A stretch of DNA of 64,000 nt, from the NCBI GenBank assembly GCA_029204225.1, contig CM055107.1, positions 17,208,809-17,272,808 on the forward strand, given 5' to 3'. Source of the DNA: Diphasiastrum complanatum. Taxonomy: Eukaryota > Streptophyta > Lycopodiopsida > Lycopodiales > Lycopodiaceae. How positions within the stretch are numbered: the first letter of the stretch is position 1; each line of letters begins with the position of its first letter. The position numbers and the translations under genes are program-made. Of this stretch, positions 11,083-20,800 are shown piece by piece. The notes beneath the pieces were generated by a model. The model had not been told where the DNA came from. It did no database searches and was given only the letters and a program-made list of their open reading frames with translations.

Positions 11083-12542
11083 AAGTCATATGCTGGGTAG
11101 CGCCACTGTCGAGATACCAGCTATCATGATCCGCATCACTAATTTTCCAAGCGACTAACAATTGTGACGGTTTGACATCATCATAGATTTCCTCCAATTT
11201 GGTTGTATTAGTAGAGTTTGACTGTTGTGTTGGTGTTGCTGCTTCTTCGCCTCATTGTATATTCAAATACGACAATATTTGATGTTGTGATTCACCCTCT
11301 TACAGTATCTACAAAAGAGTTGCCTTCTGGATCCACTACTCTCTGATGGAGGTTAAGGCATCTACTACTGTTGTTTCTGCATCTGAATCTTGCCTTCGAA
11401 ATTATCTTTCTTCTTGGTGTATAATACCAGAGATTTATCTTTGATGATAAATCACTGGTTTTTCCTTGCGTCTCTTCTTGAAAGAAGATAACCGATGACC
11501 TTTTGAAGACTCAGATCGGGTTGAGTGGAGATCATTACAACAAAGTGCTCATAAGACTTTGGCAAAGAAGAAAGTAAGGTCATTACAACATCATTATCCT
11601 AAATAGCACATGCTACAGCTGACAATTGATCTAACAGAGGTTTAAAGCTACTGATTTTGTGGCCTCTTGATTCTTTGACTCATAGAAACGTCGATTCGTC
11701 AAACTTCACGTCTGCTCATTACCACCTTCTTTGAGGTTAGATTATAGAGTCGGTAGATCTGTGAGTCGGTCTGAATATCTGACCATTAATGTCTACACTG
11801 ACTTTTCATCGCATTTGCTCTTTTTTTCTTTTGGTATGTGCATGTATGCTGCACATCCGGACACACGTACATATGATTGATCAAGCTTCTTACCTATCCA
11901 CATTTTGTATAGTATTTTGTCTTCCAGTCTTGTCACTATGGATCTGTTCTGCAGGTGTAGCATTGCTGCAATTGCCTTGACCCAAAACTAACCCGGCAAC
12001 TATGCTTGTGACATCATGCATTTGGCTCCTTCGACAAGCATCATGTTTCTTCTTTTTGCTAGACCATTGTACTATGGTGTGTAAGCAGGTGTACAATTGC
12101 TGCAATTGCCTCGGCCTAAAATTGACCTAGCAATTGTGCTTGTGACATCATGCATTTGGCTCCCTCGACAAACATCTTGTGACATCATGCATTTGGCTCC
12201 CTCGACAAACATCTTGGTTCTTCTTTCTGCTACACAATTGTACTGTGGTGTGTAAGCAGGTGTGATTTGATTTAGTTTCTCCCATGCTTCATGGCTGCTT
12301 TTGCTTTAATTTGCATGAGGATTTTTTCATTTATGGACAATACGATGATCGCTATTGCACGTTCATCCTTCCTTATCCATTCTTGCTCTCCTTGGTCTTT
12401 CTCTGGAGGCTTTTGTTCTGTGAGATTGGTCATTGACCATATCCCTTCGTCTTTTTAGAAGTGTTTTGATCTTGAACTTCCATATGCAATAATTTGCACC
12501 ATCAAGGTTGATCGCAATCCTATCCTGAATCAGAGTAGCCAT
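11083..12542 (-). pseudogene. Ty1/copia gag and protease start, interrupted
   Basis: Gag starts at the ATG at 12540-12542 (MATLIQDRIAINLDGANYC, then WKFKIKTLLKRR), typical of copia. After about 12255 it is interrupted by integrase sequence (11944-12255) and resumes downstream. A CCHC knuckle (CRYCKRVNHNIKYC) lies near 11310-11270, and the protease start SWYLDSGATQHM lies at about 11120-11085 with an intact DSG. Multiple frameshifts and stops occur. The rest of pol is absent at 11083. Confidence 0.85.
11944..12255 (-). repeat. Tandemly duplicated integrase fragment inside gag
   Basis: On the minus strand this reads ITPAYTPQYNCVAERRTKM and FVEGAKCMMSQ, the integrase TPQQNGVAER region. A second copy reads CTPAYTPWYNGLAKRRNMM. 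The repeat unit is about 140 bp (roughly 11950-12090 and 12091-12250). In addition a 38-bp segment ending ATTTGGCTCCCTCGACAAAC occurs twice head to tail (about 12138-12175, 12176-12213). Integrase should follow protease, so its presence within gag is a rearrangement. Confidence 0.8.
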
Positions 12543-12560
12543 ATTGTATCTAATGAACCC

Positions 12561-12572
12561 ACTCTGATACCA
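12561..12572 (-). other. Primer-binding site
   Basis: Minus-strand TGGTATCAGAGT, matching the Met-tRNA type site at 11 of 12 positions, about 20 bp upstream of the gag start. Confidence 0.85.
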
Positions 12573-12869
12573 TGTCTAAATCATGACTTCAAGGGTGTGC
12601 CTATTCTTTGGCAGAAAAATGTAATATGATCTGTTTCAGAGTGAGTCATCAATGTCTCACTCGTTGGCTCCTCTTACAATGTGTGTTTAGCTTCTTGCAG
12701 ATACATCTAATTTTTTGATGTTTACTTGCATTAACATACATTCTATTGGTTATTCACCTATGCTTATGTCCCACCAGGTGGGATTACAAGATAGACTAAC
12801 TAATCATTACAAGAGAGGAATACATTAAGCAACTCTCTAGTAACATTACTTTTACGGCTAAGTGTGACA
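12573..12869 (-). repeat. Putative copia 5' LTR, about 297 bp
   Basis: It abuts the primer-binding site and has TGTC...GACA ends. The outer end is set only by this short inverted terminus. Confidence 0.5.
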
Positions 12870-13754
12870 ACTTGGAAGCTTCATGTCCCAACGGGCTAGA
12901 AGCTGATAGTTCAGCTTGTCCGATGATTCATTTGGCTCGATGTCTACCTTTAGCACTTTGGTTGGGGGTCCGACAATTCAGTGTCGATGACTTCCGATGT
13001 GTCAGCCCCTTTGGGGAATGCTAGAAAATGGTTGCATGAGTTCACTATCTCCAACATGTGTTTGAAGCCAAACAAGGACTGACGATAAGTCTCGACCTTC
13101 CTAAATAGGTAATTGATGTCGTCCTGAGAAATGGGACGCAGTCTGGAACTTGCGCATAGAGAAGGTTGTCCCGCTTCGTGGTTGTGGCATCGAATTCACT
13201 TAAAATCCTCTATTTTTCAAGTCATGCCATATCTAGTTGGCCTTGCAATAGGTGAACTTGTTGCTTGGCATCCTGAATGACTTTATCAACCTAGTCTTGT
13301 GCATTAGTCAACACATTTTGGAGAATTGAAACATATGTCTCCAAGGCATCTACGTGTTGCTTTGCCTTTTCCAGCTCTGTCTCTGAATCATCTTCGTGCT
13401 ATAGCTCTCGATTCACCTGGATCAGTTTTTAGCTTATAAGAGTCTTCTCTGATCTCATATCTACAATGCATTTCTCCATCAACGTCTTCTGATCAAGCAT
13501 AGTCTAGATCATCCGCCCAAGGTGTTAATGAATTCCAAGGAGGTCACCAGAATCCAAAGGGCAATGTCGTGGCAGTAGTAGCAGGTCCAGATCCCACATG
13601 TTGTCGTGATTGGCTTGAAGATTTGCCCCCGAATCTTCCTCTACAAAGATATCTTTGCCTTCAAAGCCATCTGGAACTTGTGCATCAAACTGCTTTGGAT
13701 ACAACCCAAACTCATCTACTTGTAAAGGATCAAAATCATCGATCATATCCATAG
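12870..13754 (-). pseudogene. Unidentified retroelement ORF with coiled coil
   Basis: From about 13754 the minus strand reads MIDDFDPLQVDEFGLYPKQF, and after a stop at 13525 a frame rich in heptad-like Glu, Lys, Leu and Gln (RSEKTLISYKLIQVNREL, ELEKAKQHVDALETYVSILQ, DKVIQDAKQQVHLLQGQLD), likely a coiled coil. I recognise no enzyme. Comparable coiled-coil sequence in the window (17.6-17.7 kb, 34.3-34.9 kb) belongs to the post-pol ORF of the gypsy elements, so this may be another copy. Its upstream end is fused in frame to a copia protease. Confidence 0.5.
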
Positions 13755-14959
13755 TAGCATTCAACCTGTACAATTTTGTATTGGGCTCCCTTACTCCATC
13801 TACAATAACTTTGAACTTTTGGTTCACATCTTTCACAAAGCAACGATCATGGGCGAATTCTACTTTCAACTTTTGATCAGTAATGACTCCAACAGAAAGT
13901 AGATTTTTCTTCAAACCTGGTACGTAAAGTAACTCCCTGATCATCCGGCTTTTGCCATCAGGTAGTTGGATTGAAACAATGCCTATCCCCTTGATCTTGT
14001 ACACATCGCCATTTGCTTGTAAAATGGACGTTCCATTATCCAACACTTTCAAGCTATTGAACCAATTCTTGTTACCTGTCATGTGTCTTGTGGCTCTCGA
14101 GTCAATATACCACACTTGATCATCTTGACTAGATGACAATGCAGATATGAAGATGCTAGAGTCTTCAATCTCACCCTCATCGACAAGGTTACCTGCTTGC
14201 TTTGGTTCCCCTTGTCTTGTTCCGCCAGGAATTTGCGACATTCACTCTTCCAATGGCCCTTTTTACCACAATGGAAGCACTTGCCTTTTTTCTTGGTCTT
14301 ACTGGAAGATCCCTCATCCTCCTGAGTCTTGGAAAATTGTTGTTTAGACTTCTTCTTGCCCTTGCCCTTGTCTTGTTTTTGGCGTGTCACAAGTGCTCTT
14401 CCTGCATCAAGATTCCTGTGAACTCGTCAAAGGTTGGCAATCTTTTTCTTGATGCTATTCCGCTCACAAACATCTGATAGGGTTCTGCAATGCCGCACAA
14501 TGCATTGTGCACCAACTCCACATCATGTATGCGCTCACCAATAGAATGCAGTTCATCCCTCATTGTCTTGATTCTGGTCATGTACGTCTGAATGTGCTCT
14601 CCTTGCTCCATTTGGACACTATTCAGCTTTGACTTCAAAAAAATGATTCTTGATGGATTTGACGTATTGAACTGCTCCTTTAGCACATCCCATGTCTGTC
14701 TGGGTGTAACAGCATCACAAATGTGGGTAATGATGTGATCCTTCACTGACAAGTTAATGAAGGTCAAGGCTTTTCTCTTCTTTTTGTTGAACACTTTGAT
14801 ATCCGCTTCATTTGACGGCCTTCTCTCATCACTTGTGACAACTTCCCACACATCTTTCTCCATCAATATGTTTTTCATTTTGAATTACCACACTGTATAG
14901 TTGGAAATCCCGTCCAATTTGCTACTTTCACTCAAAATGGACTCTCCCATGTTAGCCAT
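13755..14959 (-). pseudogene. Ty1/copia gag, zinc knuckle and protease (family A, minus copy)
   Basis: Gag starts at the ATG at 14957-14959 (MANMGESILSESSKLDGI). A TAA interrupts it after NYTVW, then it is open to 14387 (MKNILMEKDVWEVVTSDE, HIITHICDAVTPRQTWDVL). The knuckle CFHCGKKGHWKSEC lies at about 14282-14241. Protease follows in another frame: WYIDSRATRHMTGNKNW, so the active-site DSG has become DSR, expected to inactivate it. Downstream the frame runs GIVSIQLPDGKSRMIREL and KLKVEFAHDRCFVKDVNQ and then crosses into unrelated sequence at about 13754. Closely related copies are at 24143-25300 and 56232 onward. Confidence 0.92.
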
Positions 14960-16237
14960 CGCAAAAATGCTTGAAGCTTTTGTTGTAGGCTAAAAGCAGT
15001 ATGTCGAGGCCAATTGTGATGTCAGAAGCTGAAAATAATGACTTGCACTTTTTCCCTTACTAGGCCACTTAGCGCTTTCCCACCAATTTGAAAGCCAAAT
15101 CGGTGTCGCCTTCCGAAATGCACTCAGTCGTCAACTCCCAACTACGTGCCCAGTGGAATGGTGAAATCACTTTTGATGCTCTCCAAACAATTTCTTCGCT
15201 GCAATCACTCTGTTTTGTTGTACCGTACTTGCATGTACAGTCCGAGTGCCCTTCGTTTGGAGGTTATAGCCTTTCGTTTGGGTCAAAACGGGCAAATGAC
15301 CCAAGAATAGGGATTTTCTTTGTTTTTGAACTGTTTCTTCACCTTGAAGAAACTTCACTCTTCACTTGTGAAGGGACCCAACTCCAATTTCAGTATGAAA
15401 ATTTTTAATGAAATTGAAGGCCAAAATACACTTCAATTTTTCAGGGCCCACTTTAGTTAAATCCAACGATAGCTTTCAATTCTGTGGTCCAGATGCAATT
15501 AATTTTGTCTGTCGATCGTTGTGGAGATGATCTTGTGGACTTCCTTGCATCGGTGCATTGAAGTACACTTCTGAAGCCGTTGGATACTTCAAAACACTAA
15601 GTTGTTGTCCCGTTCGTTGTGCGTAAGCTCCACGCTCCTCTCTGTCTACGGCCGCGCCTCCCCAAACTGGTTTTTGCTTGATCAATTTTGTTTTTGGATC
15701 AATTTGAGGACGATCTGAGGCCTGAACCAGGGTTGCCCTACTGATACCAAGTCTGTAGAGTGTTCAATCATGAAATTCCGTGGAGAAACGGTGATTTTAG
15801 CTCAACTTGACAAAGTGGCTTTTTTCACCTTTTATTGCAAATCTGCTAGGTTAACTGTCTGGAGACAAATCTCTGACATGACCCTCATAATCTCTCCATG
15901 GCTGGTTGACAATGTAATTAGCTTCCTTCATGTCCTTACGGCATCCCAAACGGTGCACAAACAACGAAGAAATCACCAGTTATGTATAAAAAACCGTAAC
16001 CCCAATCAGTTTTCAATTGGCTTCAAAATTGTTAATTTTTCACCAAATTTTTTCCTGTCTGATGCTATGCACAGGCTAATAATCCCTCTGCTGAGCTTAG
16101 CAAGCCTCTATAAACTAGAAACCGTGACCAGTGCTTCTCTTTCCGTCTTCAACCCGCCGTAAACCCCGAACTCTCAGAAGACAGTTCTCTCGAAGCTCTC
16201 TTCAACGGCGATGTTGTACTGTGTACACTCCCTGTAT
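14960..16237 (-). other. Copia family A untranslated leader
   Basis: Long non-coding leader between primer-binding site and gag, closely related in reverse to 22853-24142. Open frames in it are not conserved as protein. Confidence 0.8.
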
Positions 16238-16250
16238 GGCTCTGATAACA
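16238..16250 (-). other. Primer-binding site (one mismatch)
   Basis: Minus-strand TGTTATCAGAGCC next to the LTR. The plus copy at 22840 reads TGGTATCAGAGCC. Confidence 0.85.
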
Positions 16251-16252
16251 AC

Positions 16253-16523
16253 TTAGAATTTGCTTTGCACAGGAACACAGATCATGCTGCACAGTAACAC
16301 GGACAGAAAAACACTCTCCACAACAAGCTCACATAGCAACTGTATTTCTCAAAATGAAATTACACTGTACATATAGTTGTTCACTCACGTAACTCATGCA
16401 TGACCCAGGTTGCCGTTGGCGGGACGCGTGTCCCGTCGACTTGCCTCGTGGCGAGGCCAACTGATCTTTATCAACTGATAGGATCCACAGTACAGTAACA
16501 CAATGATTCTACTTTAATTCTAA
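16253..16523 (-). repeat. Copia family A LTR, about 271 bp
   Basis: Matches 58748-59016 and the 3' part at 22684-22838. The boundaries are TTAGAATT and AATTCTAA, perfect 8-bp inverted termini, instead of TG/CA. As the 5' LTR of the minus copy it precedes the leader and gag at 14959. Confidence 0.9.
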
Positions 16524-16860
16524 CTTTCTCAGCATGCTCTTTGAATTGTCTGCATTTGATTAAAGCCTCTTATTTCTGTTTAATAAAATAAACAGCTATT
16601 TTTCTGGAGAATTCGTCAATAAAAGTAATGAAATACTTTGCATCTAGCAATGAGGGAGTTTACATAGGTCCACATATATTTGTATGAACAACATCTAATA
16701 AACCTTTTGCTGCATGCCTATGGTTTGATCTAAAAGGAATCCTAGCCTGCTTTCCAAAGATGCAACTATGACAGACAGGGAGATGGACCTTACCAGAAGG
16801 ATAGTTGGAATCAAGAATCATTGATTGTTTGGCTATTCGGGAAAACAACCAAAATTTGTG
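16524..16860 (-). pseudogene. Ty1/copia integrase fragment (another family)
   Basis: The minus strand reads LPVCHSCIFGKQARIPF (zinc-binding region), LDVVHTNICGPM, a stop, then a core start like KYFITFIDEFSRK. The 5' end is cut at about 16860 by the DNA-transposon-like terminus, and the 3' end by the family A LTR at 16523. Confidence 0.85.
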
Positions 16861-16864
16861 GGCA

Positions 16865-16905
16865 TTAGGGCCCTTTTTGGACTCAAAAAGAGCCTCTTCC
16901 TTGCC
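16865..16905 (+). mobile_element. DNA-transposon-like terminus, TTA-flanked
   Basis: TTA followed by GGGCCCTTTTTGGACTC and AAAAAGAGCCTCTT. Nearly the same 30 bp occur in reverse at 43367-43396, followed by TAA, and the next 40 bp are also alike (TAATTATAATTA-like). A GGGCC-type end with TTA/TAA duplication fits PIF/Harbinger elements. The opposite end of this copy was not found. Confidence 0.5.
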
Positions 16906-17267
16906 TAAACAAGTTTTCTAATCATAATTAATTTAGTGCTAATCAATCCTACGTGGCACCTTTACCTTGGGTTACCATACAAGGTGAGCAAGAGTTAAGG
17001 CCTAAATGTAGGTCTCATTTTCATAGACTATTGCAGGTTATTTGCATAGGCTATAATAGGCAACTAATAGGTAAGTCACAAACTACAACTACAGTAGGGC
17101 TAGTATAGGACGACCTTTCATTGTCCTAACTACAATAGGGATGGAAACTAGTATATGCCTAATAAAGCTTATATCATGGTTAGTTCACATTGAACTTTGA
17201 CACCATTTGATTAAGGTATATTGTAAAGTTCTACATAGATTCTTTTGGGAAATTCGACATCTTCAAG
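16906..17267. other. No recognisable gene
   Basis: AT-rich sequence with many TAGG/CTATAGG-like words and no coding similarity. Confidence 0.4.
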
Positions 17268-18035
17268 ATGACAACCAAGTATCACTTACATGTGAAGTTA
17301 GAGAAGGATTATGCGACCACCAAAGCTACATGGGGTGTTAACTTAAATCCGTATGACATGCATTGTTGGAGATTAGAAGGCAAAAAACATATTGACCTAT
17401 GGGTAAGAGGTGATTTATACCCTCATAATCCACTGGTAGATGCTCCTCCTAAATTTTTTGATGTACATAGTTTGTTAAGATTCGTTGGGGATGGCCGGAA
17501 TGGACTGCTTGGCTATTGTCAAGCAATGGATTCTCGAAGAATCCAAGCTGAGACATTGGCAAATACGGCAAACATTCGTATCTTGAGTATGAATGACAAT
17601 TAAAAGTCATTGCATGGAGTAAATATGAAATTGGAGCAGGAGATAAATGGTTTGAAAATAGAGCTTGCCAAATCTGTCGCAAAAATTGAAGAATTGCAAT
17701 CTTCAATCAGTATATTTTAGAGGACAATTTATGGCTTACAACGAAAGCATAGAGTTTCGATGAATCAGCAAGCACAAAATGAAAACACTAAGAGACTGTT
17801 AGCCGATTCTCTAATGTCGAGCCAAGCTGAAGACAGAAGTTATCTCTCACCCATGACCAAGGAGGTCTCAGAAGGAAGAGAGCAGAAGAAGCTGAGAGCC
17901 GAGGAAATACTAGCTAGGAAGATAGTGATTAACTATGTGAGCCTATATGGTGTATCCCAAAGAAGGAATGACCTTGTAGGAGCTAGTCACATTTCCTTGA
18001 ATAGTTGTAATAAATGTAGACTCCCCTTAAAATAG
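17268..18035 (+). pseudogene. Gypsy post-pol ORF, C-terminal part
   Basis: The first frame (17268-17603) starts MTTKYHLHVKLEKDY and has DAPPKFFDVHSLLRFVGD. After a stop it continues as a coiled-coil stretch (VNMKLEQEINGLKIELAK, SVAKIEELQSSISIF) and then an open segment to 18035 ending VSQRRNDLVGASHISLNS. The last part recurs in reverse at 33567-33817. I do not recognise a function. Its place directly upstream of an LTR, in the same orientation, matches the post-pol ORF of the minus-strand gypsy at 33.6-37 kb. Confidence 0.6.
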
Positions 18036-18039
18036 TAAG

Positions 18040-18573
18040 AATGAGCCACCTTTTGATGGCGACCTCTAGTGGAAGGGCAAATTCCACATGTAATGTCTAA
18101 TTTAGTGGAATTGCCACATGGGCTCCACATGGGCAGCCTTCTTGCTTATTTAAGGGCCCTCCTCTCTTGTTAGGGAGCTTTTGATTGTATTTTCAAGTTC
18201 TCTTGAGCTAATAAAGAGGCTCCTCCACGAGTTCTTGAAGATCACTAAGCTCTTTGTTCATGGCAATGATCTTGAGTGATATTTCTATGAGCATGCTTGA
18301 TTCCTTGCTTGTGAATTAACTAGGTTTTTGTTTCTTGCTCTTGCTTAGTTGTGGATTAGCTTCAGTTCTTGCTTGTGGAATCTTGTATAAATCAGCATTC
18401 AAGTAAACTATAAAGGCTGGAAATGTGGTGTAAATCTTGCATAGTCTTGACATTCTAGTTCTTGATGTTCTTGGATAATCTAGGCATCAAATAATGTGTG
18501 CTTCTTGATTCTTAGATTGTTAAATGCTGCTAGGAATCTTGTTTCTTGTTTCTTGAATCTTCTTTTAGTTTCA
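18040..18573 (+). repeat. Gypsy 3' LTR
   Basis: Contains TATTTAAGGGCCC (TATA-like, about 18157), an AATAAAG signal (about 18210) and a long U5. The 3' end is set at TTTCA where homology to the 18731-19184 copy stops. A reverse copy is at about 33012-33560. The 5' boundary is approximate. Confidence 0.75.
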
Positions 18574-18730
18574 GTCATCTTTGCCAATTTTGGCCCTATG
18601 AAAGTCCTACATAAACATGCTATGAATATGAAATTTGATTGTCCAATTTGGAGTTCGTAGAATCGGTGCAAAAGCTAAGGCTTTCTTCAATTTCTCAAAT
18701 GCTTCCAATGCCTTAGCCATCAAATCCATC
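18574..18730 (-). pseudogene. Gypsy RNase H start fragment
   Basis: The minus strand reads MAKALEAFEKLKKALAFAPI with a following TPNWTIKFHIHS, the RT-RNase H junction of a Ty3/gypsy pol. The same fragment is next to the LTR copy at 32881-33010. Confidence 0.75.
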
Positions 18731-19184
18731 AATTGCCACATGGGCAGCCTTCTTGCTTATTTAAGGCCCCCCCTCTCTTGTGAGGGAGCTTTTGATTGTA
18801 TTTTCAAGTTCTCTTGAGCTAATAAAGAGGATCCTCCATGAGTTCTTGAAGATCACTAAGCTCCTTGTTCATGGCAATGATCTTGAGTGATATTTCTATG
18901 AGCATGCTTGATTCCTTGCTTGTGAATTAACTAGGTTCTTGTTTCTTGTTCTTGCTTAGTTGTGGATTAGCTTCAGTTCTTGCTTGTGGAATCTTGTATA
19001 AATCAGCATTCAAGTAAACTATAGAGGCTGGAAATGTGGTGTAAATCTTGCATAGTCTTGACATTCTAGTTCTTGATGTTCTTGGATAATCTAGACATCA
19101 AGTAATGTGTGTTTCTTGATTCTTAGATTGTTAAATGCTGCTAGGAATCTTGTTTCTTGTTTCTTGAATCTTGTTTTAGTTTCA
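18731..19184 (+). repeat. Gypsy 5' LTR, truncated at its 5' end
   Basis: A direct repeat of about 18133-18573 (with one small deletion near its start), ending TTTCA. It precedes the leader, tandem repeats and gag at 20801, so it serves as the 5' LTR of that element. Confidence 0.8.
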
Positions 19185-19789
19185 GTAGCTAATCTAGTTC
19201 TTGATTGTTCTTTGATTCAGTAGCTAGTAGCAGGATTGCTCTATGTGCTGAACATTGATCTGCTTGAGCCGTAGATGGTTGCATGGCTAGTGTATGCATG
19301 TAGCTGAGTATCAGATTTGAGTTATCCACTGACAGGCTAGGAAATACGTAATGCATCCTTGAATATTGCTTCTGCTCTGTAACAATTCTAATAAGAAGAG
19401 TAATCACAAGGAACCATAACAACAGAAGTAATCCAAGAGAGATAAGCAACAAAAAGAGAGAAAAACGTGTTCACAGCCACACACATGCTCAACCAAGCCA
19501 TATCTCAATCTCCTGTGTTGCGACACCATTGTCTGAGACTCCTACAAATTCATTACTGAGCTCATCACTTCGGTCTTGACCAAAGTCCTACTCGTTTCTC
19601 AACCAGAGTCTCATGATCCTCACCACAACAAGCTCCATAGCTCAAGTCTGGACCGGACCACTATCTCATACCTCTTGACCAAATCACAACTTCACAATCC
19701 TAACATGTCCTGAGTTACACCTCAACCACCACTAATCATTCAAAACTTGAACGGAGTCATAACTCAACATTTAGAACGAACATCTCTTT
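19185..19789 (+). other. Gypsy leader
   Basis: No coding similarity. I could not identify a confident primer-binding site next to the LTR. Confidence 0.5.
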
Positions 19790-20470
19790 GCCATCTCGAC
19801 CGAAGGAAAACGTCACATCTCAACCGGACCCTTCAGTCCAAATTTCAACCGGAGTGCTCCATCCAAACTCGACCAGAGCACTGCCATCAATTCTCAACCG
19901 GAGCATTTCGCTCGCATCTCAACCGGAGTGCTCAGTAAAAACTCGACCGGAGCACTACCACCAAATCTCAACCGGAGCATTTCGCTCACATCTCAACCGA
20001 AGTGCTCAGTAAAAACTCGACCGGAGCACTGCCATCAAATCTCAACCAGAGCATTTCGCTCACATATCAACCGGAGTGCTCAGAAAAAACTCGACCGGAG
20101 CACTGCCATCAGATCTCAACCGGAGCATTTCGCTCACATCTCAACTGGAGTGTTCAGTCCAATCTTGACCGAAGCACTCTGTTCAGATCTCAACCGAAGC
20201 ACTTCTGTCAGATCTCGACCAAAGAATATCGCTCAGATCTCAACTGAAGAACTCTCCTCAGATCTCGACCGGAGCACTCTGCTTGGATCTCGACCGGAAC
20301 ACTCTCCTCAAATCTCAACCGGAGCGCTATGTTCAAATCTCAACCGAAACACTGCTCTTGAATCTCAACCAGAGGCCACAGTCACCTCTCAACCGACGGC
20401 CTACTTCCAATCTCAACCGGAGCCGAACCCCTGTCAAATTTCAACCGGATTTGGCCTTCAATGACCTCCA
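19790..20470 (+). repeat. 25-bp tandem repeat with a 74-bp higher-order unit
   Basis: About 27 units of 24-25 bp, each containing CTCAACCGGAGC or CTCGACCGGAGC. In 19850-20150 three unit variants (ending CATTTCGCTC, TGCTCAGTAAAA and CACTGCCATC) alternate to give a 74-bp period: GAGCATTTCG begins at 19901, 19975, 20049 and 20123. 74 is not a multiple of three, so peptides appear in all frames and I do not call a protein. The same repeat, reversed, is at 37260-37720 and inside an ORF at 36480-36700. Confidence 0.92.
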
Positions 20471-20800
20471 TCGACCATCCCCAACCGAAATCAACCCGTA
20501 ACAGACCACAACAACCGCATTTTGACAACCGTATCCACCATAACCATAGTGCACGAGTTTATTTTCACAATCCTACGACACTCTAAGAGCTGTCATGTAT
20601 TGCCCTAACGATCCGAATACTACAGAGGACTATCCACCAGAGATGGTCTCACCATCTACCGAACAGTTCCAGGATGAAATCCCAAGTCCAAGAGTCATCC
20701 ACAAACCCATTCGACAGATGGGAACCTACGCATTATGAAGCTCCATATGAATGACCACAATTCCATGCTGTCGAATCATCCCATGCAAGAGCTCACTTAA

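Noticed and set aside
14960-16237. Protein-coding genes in the copia leader
   Set aside because: Open frames of 60-130 codons here are not kept as protein between the two leader copies and show no domain.
19790-20470. CRISPR-like array or repeat protein
   Set aside because: Units are contiguous with no unique spacers, the DNA is plant nuclear, and the 74-bp period shifts reading frame, so neither a CRISPR nor a selected repeat protein is supported.
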